DNA of 11,225 nt from positions 1 through 11,225 of the forward strand of contig WREZ01000025.1 in assembly GCA_009779045.1 (NCBI GenBank), given 5' to 3'. The position numbers and the translations under genes were made by a program. The notes below the pieces were generated by a model. That model searched no databases, was not told the origin of the DNA, and was given only the letters and a program-made list of their open reading frames with translations. Source of the stretch: Candidatus Bathycorpusculum sp. Its GTDB lineage: Archaea; Thermoproteota; Bathyarchaeia; Bathyarchaeales; Bathycorpusculaceae. This document shows, piece by piece, positions 7,237 to 11,225 of this stretch. Within the stretch, counting starts at the first letter, position 1, and each line of letters begins with the position of its first letter.

Positions 7237-8530
7237 CTTTACCAAAACCATTCCCCTCTTTATCAAACAACTTTATTGCAATATTAATTGTTTCCTTATC
7301 ATCCTTAATAGCCGCTATACGCAGATTCTCGATGACTGGCAAAAAAGTTTGTTTAAGGAGAACACTTGTCAAGTCGTCAATAACCTTACGCTTCTTATCA
7401 TCAACATCCCCTAACTTACTAATCGCTTTAGCTAGCTCTGTCTGTCTTATCTGCTCCGCATCAGATAAGAGAGATGAAATAATTAACCTCACTGAGAGCT
7501 TTTTTAAGTCATCATCTATGATAACTAGCTCTGTATCAATCATGTTACATGCCGTTTCAACACATTTCTGACGTTCAGCTAAGTTCTTCTCTGCAATAAG
7601 ATGCAAGTCATCTATAGTATACAAATTTACATTCGATAATTCCTGAACAGACTTCTCAACATTTAACGGATTCGAAATATCAATAATAATTAAACTATTT
7701 TGACTCGTACGCTTACTCATACTATGAGATACGATTTCTTTAGTCAACAAAAGATGTGGCGCCGACGTAGCACAAATAACAACATCAGCATTAACCAAAA
7801 CCTCTTGAAACTTGTCAAACCTTACCGCCTCACCACCTAACGTCTCCGCCAAAGTCACCGCACGAGAATACGTACGATTAGCAAAAAGAATAGGACTCAA
7901 ACAACGCCTAGCCAACGCCTTAGCCACTATAGTACCCGTCTCACCCGCACCCATAACAAGAATTTTCTTATCATCCAACTTATCCAATAAATTTGCTGCT
8001 AGTTCTACTGACGCTGAACCAACTGAAACCGCTCCCTTACTAATGCCAGTGGCATCTCTTATTCGCCGTCCAACAGTCATTGCACGGTTAAACAAATGTT
8101 TAAGAATTGGGCCTAAAGTTTTGGCTTTTTCAGCTTCTAAATAGGCATCCCAAACTTGGTTAAGAACTTGTTCTTCTCCAATAACCATAGACTCTAATCC
8201 TGATGTTATCCGTATCAAGTGTTTGTATGCTTCATGATCAAGTGCTGTTTCTATTGCTTTAAATGCCTCTTCATAGCTGAGTGTTGAGCGTTGAGCTAAA
8301 TGCTGCTTAGTATCTTTGAGTGTTTCTTCGCCCTTTTCACTTACAATGTACAATTCAATACGGTTACAGGTTTGAAGAATTAAGCATTCCACAACGTTTT
8401 CCATGGTTTGTAATTCAGCTAATGCTTGTGCTTTATCTTTGAACACTATTGATTCCAGTAATGGAACGCGAGCTGTCTTGTGTGTTATGCGTATGTTGAT
8501 TATGTGGTCTGTCTTTGTTGAGGATTGCAT
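7223..8530 (-). CDS. hemA: Glutamyl-tRNA reductase HemA
   Basis: NADPH-dependent reduction of glutamyl-tRNA(Glu) to glutamate-1-semialdehyde, the committed step of the C5 route to all tetrapyrroles. ITHKTARVP opens the catalytic domain, the nucleophilic Cys is in LQTCNRIELY (residue 55 from this start), GLESMVIGEEQ follows at 111-121, the NADP-binding loop is VMGAGETG (192-199), and the C-terminal helical dimerisation domain is present. Two starts are possible, ATG 8545 and ATG 8530. No Shine-Dalgarno site precedes either. A TATA-like element centred near 8557 would place transcription start close to 8531, so a leaderless message beginning at 8530 is my inference. As first gene of the cbi operon it probably ties precursor supply to B12 synthesis. 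Confidence 0.95.
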   Translation of the reverse strand: MQSSTKTDHIINIRITHKTARVPLLESIVFKDKAQALAELQTMENVVECLILQTCNRIELYIVSEKGEETLKDTKQHLAQRSTLSYEEAFKAIETALDHEAYKHLIRITSGLESMVIGEEQVLNQVWDAYLEAEKAKTLGPILKHLFNRAMTVGRRIRDATGISKGAVSVGSASVELAANLLDKLDDKKILVMGAGETGTIVAKALARRCLSPILFANRTYSRAVTLAETLGGEAVRFDKFQEVLVNADVVICATSAPHLLLTKEIVSHSMSKRTSQNSLIIIDISNPLNVEKSVQELSNVNLYTIDDLHLIAEKNLAERQKCVETACNMIDTELVIIDDDLKKLSVRLIISSLLSDAEQIRQTELAKAISKLGDVDDKKRKVIDDLTSVLLKQTFLPVIENLRIAAIKDDKETINIAIKLFDKEGNGFGKDAKE

Positions 8531-8549
8531 GGCTGGATAAACCATGCAA
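8525..8549. promoter_or_regulatory. Perfect 8-bp inverted repeat, candidate operator
   Basis: TTGCATGG (8525-8532) and CCATGCAA (8542-8549) are exact inverted copies around a 9-base spacer. The two hemA start-codon candidates sit one in each arm. The site lies directly downstream of the TATA-like element for hemA, where a bound dimeric repressor would block initiation. If the transcript instead started further upstream, the same arms would fold into a hairpin hiding both start codons. The regulator is unknown. Confidence 0.45.
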
Positions 8550-8550
8550 C

Positions 8551-8567
8551 TTTAAATATAAGCTTTC
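8551..8567. promoter_or_regulatory. Overlapping divergent TATA-box promoter elements
   Basis: TTTAAATATAAG on the plus strand (8551-8562) reads CTTATATTTAAA on the minus strand, so both directions offer an archaeal TATA box. On the minus strand it is preceded by purine-rich GGAAAG, a plausible BRE. Counting about 26 bases from its centre gives start sites near 8531 (minus, at the hemA ATG) and near 8582 (plus, just before GTG 8594). Confidence 0.5.
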
Positions 8568-8593
8568 CGTAAATTAACGCTGGAGAGTTTTGG

Positions 8594-10144
8594 GTGTCAC
8601 TTCGACGAAGAATAGGTTTAATTTATCTTTCTGGCACTTTGCCATGTTTTGAAGACTTTGGAAATTTACCTACTGACTTGGTACGTGAAGATGGGCTTGT
8701 AGATGGGAAGCCTGCTAGTGAAGTTTTAGACATGTTAATTATTCCTAGTGGTAGTTTGCTTGAGTCTCAAAGTGTTAATTCTATTGTTTCAGACGAAATT
8801 TTAAAGATGGCTAAGGCAGGTAAATTTGTTCTCGGTGTTGGTTCGGGTTTTCAGTTGCTTGCTAAGCGAACGGTTGTTGGACGTTTAGCTGCAAGTTCTA
8901 TTGTTCGTGAGGGTTTGGGTTTACTTGATGTAGAGTTTAATTCGCTTATTTGTACGGATCAAGTTAAGGTTAATGTTGTTGGTCAAAGTTTTCTCTCTGA
9001 TAGTGTTGGTTTGGAGGTTTCTGGTTTTCATTGTCATACTTGTGGTGGTGTCGTTTTGCCTGTTGATGTTGATGATGTTAAGCCTGTATTGGTTTCTCAT
9101 GTTGAGCATGTGAATTATCGTAAGGTGCCTCAGGATTTGGTTTCTGGTGTTGCTAATAAGGCGGGTAATGTTGTTGGTGTTTTAGTGCATGAGTTACTTG
9201 ATCAGTCTGTAATTGTAGAGGGTATTGTTAAGTCTCTTGGATTTGACTTGTTAGATTTGCAAGAGATTCGTAAAGTTAATGCGTTGTTGGTTTCTGAGAT
9301 GAAAGGTGAAATAGGTATAAACACTAATATTCATCCTGTAAATGCGGAGGTTAGGCGGTTGCCTGTTATGGTGTTGGTTACTGCTGTGGGTAGTGGTTCT
9401 GGTAAGACTTTTCTTGTTACAGGTATGGCGGGTGCGTTACGGAAGCGGGGTTATGATGTGGGGTTGATTAAACTTGGTGGGGATGTTCGTGATTCTGTTC
9501 CGGCGCTTTATTTGGTTAAGGGGGCGATGCGGCGTTATTGTTCAATTAAGATAAGCGAGAGTGGTTGGTCCTCTGTTTGGGAGTCTATTAATCAGGCTTG
9601 GGGGGAGCATAATTTCTTGTTTGTTGAAGGTGCTATGAGTGCCTTTACTGGGATGCTTAACAGTAAAATAACTAGGCCTGCTTCAACTTTGGAGGTTGCT
9701 GCTTCTTTAGATGCGCCTATTATTGTTATTGTTACCTGTGATAAGGAAGGTGTTGAGGGTGGACTGGTTAATGTTTTGAATTATGTTAATGTGTTAAAAA
9801 TGTTAGGGGTTAATCCTGTAGGTGTGATTCTTAACAAAATGAGTACAAGTTATCTTACTGAAGATGATAAGCAGACTATAAATCAGGCTTTTAAGAATGT
9901 AGGTGTTGAGCTTATAGGGGTGGTGCCTAACGTAAAGTTTGAGCAACATAACGTAATGGTTCCTGAAGTCGATATTTGTTATGAAGCCTTTAGCACTCAT
10001 GCTATGGATGTTGTTGAACGTTACATAAATCTGGATCAACTTGTACAGTTAGCTCAAGCTCCTAAACAAGTTAATGTGGATTATGTGGCGTTTGTTGAGA
10101 AATTCAAAAAACTATTAATTAACTACTCATGCATTTTTCCTTAA
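8594..10144 (+). CDS. CobB/CobQ-related protein with swapped domains and no glutaminase cysteine
   Basis: The 516 residues contain both parts of the cobyrinic/cobyric acid amide synthase family in reverse order. Residues 1-215 resemble the class I glutaminase-like domain normally at the C-terminus: FVLGVGSGFQLLA (78-90) matches the nucleophile elbow, FHCHTCGG (145-152) resembles the EIHMG block, and GVLVHELLD (195-203) the YLHGLF block. Residues 257-480 resemble the ATP-dependent synthetase domain: P-loop GSGSGKT (266-272), VEGAMSAFTG (344-353) like VEGAMGLYDG, DAPIIVIVTCD (373-383), GVILNKM (410-416) and IGVVPN (441-446). The Cys expected in GICGGYQ is Gly83 here, so glutamine hydrolysis is doubtful while His199 remains. 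GTG 8594 has GGAG 8 bases upstream (8582-8585). It could be a diverged a,c-diamide synthase using ammonia or a partner, or a regulator. The family resemblance is clear; the substrate is unknown. Confidence 0.8.
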   Translation: MSLRRRIGLIYLSGTLPCFEDFGNLPTDLVREDGLVDGKPASEVLDMLIIPSGSLLESQSVNSIVSDEILKMAKAGKFVLGVGSGFQLLAKRTVVGRLAASSIVREGLGLLDVEFNSLICTDQVKVNVVGQSFLSDSVGLEVSGFHCHTCGGVVLPVDVDDVKPVLVSHVEHVNYRKVPQDLVSGVANKAGNVVGVLVHELLDQSVIVEGIVKSLGFDLLDLQEIRKVNALLVSEMKGEIGINTNIHPVNAEVRRLPVMVLVTAVGSGSGKTFLVTGMAGALRKRGYDVGLIKLGGDVRDSVPALYLVKGAMRRYCSIKISESGWSSVWESINQAWGEHNFLFVEGAMSAFTGMLNSKITRPASTLEVAASLDAPIIVIVTCDKEGVEGGLVNVLNYVNVLKMLGVNPVGVILNKMSTSYLTEDDKQTINQAFKNVGVELIGVVPNVKFEQHNVMVPEVDICYEAFSTHAMDVVERYINLDQLVQLAQAPKQVNVDYVAFVEKFKKLLINYSCIFP

Positions 10145-10165
10145 ATGTAGGTGTTTTTGTTGTTT

Positions 10166-10819
10166 ATGGATTTTAAACTTGATAACAAAACTGTTGTAGT
10201 TATTGGTGGTGGATGTGAGTGTTATCGTAAACTTCAAAACTTTCTTGACAGTACTGCTAAGGTAACTGTTTTTAGCGCAGAGTTTTCTGACACTGTGAAG
10301 GCTCTTGCTGAGCAAGGAAAAATTTGTTTATCTCAAATCCAAATTACAGATGCTCAAAAGTTCATTGATCAATTATCTCCAAAGCCGGATCTGTTTTTGG
10401 CGGTTACGGATGATTCTAATTTAAATGTTCAACTTGTTAGGGCTGCTAAAAAGTTGGGCTGTATTGTATATTGTGTATCTGATCCTTCTTTGAGCGATTT
10501 TATTTTACCTGCCGTTGCTAAGGTGGGCGCGGTTAGAATTGCTGTTTCTACAAGTGGTAGAAGTCCTGCAGTGGCTAGTGAGTTGCGGCAACGTATTGAG
10601 CGGCTTGTTACAGCTGAGGATTTATTAGCCATTGAGTTGCAGGTGTATTTACGTGAAGTGCTTAAAGGTTACATGGCAGATCAACGAGCGCGTAGTAAGC
10701 TTTTGAACGAGACTCTTAATAATGTTGACGTTAAACAAGCATTAAGAGAGGGCAATCTTTATGTGGCTAAAGCGTTATCCCTCAAGTTTGTACAAAATAC
10801 AGAGGCTACAAAAACATGA
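10166..10819 (+). CDS. Precorrin-2 dehydrogenase (CysG N-terminal / Met8 type)
   Basis: NAD-dependent oxidation of precorrin-2 to sirohydrochlorin, the substrate of CbiX and of sirohaem or F430 chelatases. The 217 residues hold a Rossmann loop VVVIGGG (10-16), AVTDDSNLN (79-87) with the Asp needed for dehydrogenase and chelatase activity in relatives, VSDPSLSDFILPA (104-116) and STSGRSPAVA (128-137), then a helical tail. There is no methyltransferase domain, so it is the stand-alone archaeal form and uroporphyrinogen III methylation needs another protein. ATG 10166 gives the expected N-terminus and has AGGTG 12 bases upstream; GTG 10151 in the same frame would add five residues. Its stop overlaps the hemB start as ATGA. 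Confidence 0.9.
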   Translation: MDFKLDNKTVVVIGGGCECYRKLQNFLDSTAKVTVFSAEFSDTVKALAEQGKICLSQIQITDAQKFIDQLSPKPDLFLAVTDDSNLNVQLVRAAKKLGCIVYCVSDPSLSDFILPAVAKVGAVRIAVSTSGRSPAVASELRQRIERLVTAEDLLAIELQVYLREVLKGYMADQRARSKLLNETLNNVDVKQALREGNLYVAKALSLKFVQNTEATKT

Positions 10820-11225
10820 GCTTTCCAAATGTACGTATGAGAAGACTCCGCAGAACTGAAGCAATGCGGACTATGCTAAACCAAATTAAAATTCAACCCA
10901 GTAACCTAATTTACCCCATTTTTGTTGATGAAACCGCACTAGAACATATGCCTATTACCGCTATGCCTGGTTACTACCGTTGTCCCCTTGACCAAGTTAT
11001 ATATGAAGGACAAATTGCTCTTGAACAAGGCATAAAAAGTGTTCTTCTATTTGGCATACCCTCAGAAAAAGATGACAATGGTTCAGGTGCCTACGCAAAA
11101 GACGGTATTGTACAGAAAGCGGCAAGTAAACTTAAAGATCACTTTAAAGATGAACTTGTAATAATGGCTGATGTCTGCTTATGTGAATACATTAACCATG
11201 GTCACTGTGGTATAATCAAAGATGG
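10816..11225 (+). CDS. hemB: Porphobilinogen synthase HemB (5' part, cut by window end)
   Basis: Condenses two 5-aminolevulinate molecules to porphobilinogen. Only the first 136 codons are present; the family is usually about 320-330 residues. MRRLRRTEAMR, LIYPIFVDE (31-39), LLFGIPSEKDDNGSGAY (77-93) and the metal-binding block DVCLCEYINHGHCG (119-132) are clear. The three cysteines (121, 123, 131) mark the zinc-dependent class rather than the magnesium class. ATG 10816 overlaps the upstream stop by four bases, indicating coupled translation. Base usage turns abruptly A/C-rich on the coding strand compared with the two genes before it. Other haem precursor genes such as hemL, hemC and hemD may follow beyond the edge. 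Confidence 0.96.
   Translation, partial: MSFPNVRMRRLRRTEAMRTMLNQIKIQPSNLIYPIFVDETALEHMPITAMPGYYRCPLDQVIYEGQIALEQGIKSVLLFGIPSEKDDNGSGAYAKDGIVQKAASKLKDHFKDELVIMADVCLCEYINHGHCGIIKD

Noticed and set aside
7812..8144. 110-codon plus-strand open frame opposite hemA
   Set aside because: It lies fully within the conserved NADP-binding region of hemA and has no family resemblance.
8530..8600. Cobalamin riboswitch in the divergent control region
   Set aside because: The space is only about 63 bases, too short for a B12 riboswitch, and no B12-box-like sequence is visible.

Overview
This is an AT-rich stretch of an archaeal genome devoted to tetrapyrrole (cobalamin, sirohaem and haem) precursor biosynthesis. 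The archaeal assignment rests on three things: TATA-box promoter elements placed about 26 bases before start codons, Shine-Dalgarno sites of the GGTGA type, and a complete early-cobalt-insertion ('anaerobic') cbi set that uses a small CbiX chelatase rather than CobNST. The exact lineage cannot be fixed from this window. An uncultured anaerobe, for example a Bathyarchaeia-like or methanogen-related archaeon, would fit, but that is a guess.

Layout. Bases 1-417 have no convincing gene. They hold an elaborate set of nested inverted repeats (62-252) and a hairpin just after the last cbi gene. From about 8530 down to 418 on the minus strand lies one tightly packed operon: hemA, a cbiX-cbiC fusion, cbiD, cbiE, cbiT, cbiL, cbiF, cbiG and cbiH. 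Most neighbours overlap or are separated by fewer than 20 bases, and several ribosome binding sites lie inside the preceding gene or on its stop codon. From 8594 on the plus strand a divergent operon runs off the window: a CobB/CobQ-related protein with its two domains in reversed order, a precorrin-2 dehydrogenase, and hemB (cut by the window end).

How the genes work together. HemA starts 5-aminolevulinate synthesis and HemB condenses it to porphobilinogen. HemL, HemC, HemD and the uroporphyrinogen III methyltransferase must be encoded elsewhere or beyond the edge. The precorrin-2 dehydrogenase makes sirohydrochlorin. The CbiX half of the fusion inserts cobalt, after which CbiL, CbiH, CbiF, CbiG, CbiD, CbiE/CbiT and the CbiC half carry the ring to cobyrinic acid. 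The cobalt-precorrin-6A reductase (CbiJ/CobK) is not seen here. The two operons face away from each other across about 63 bases that contain a near-symmetric TATA element usable in both directions and a perfect 8-bp inverted repeat over the hemA start, suggesting shared regulation.

Most worth a second look are the domain-swapped CobB/CobQ-like protein, which lacks the expected glutaminase cysteine; the divergent control region; the nested inverted repeats at the left end; and the CbiX-CbiC fusion.
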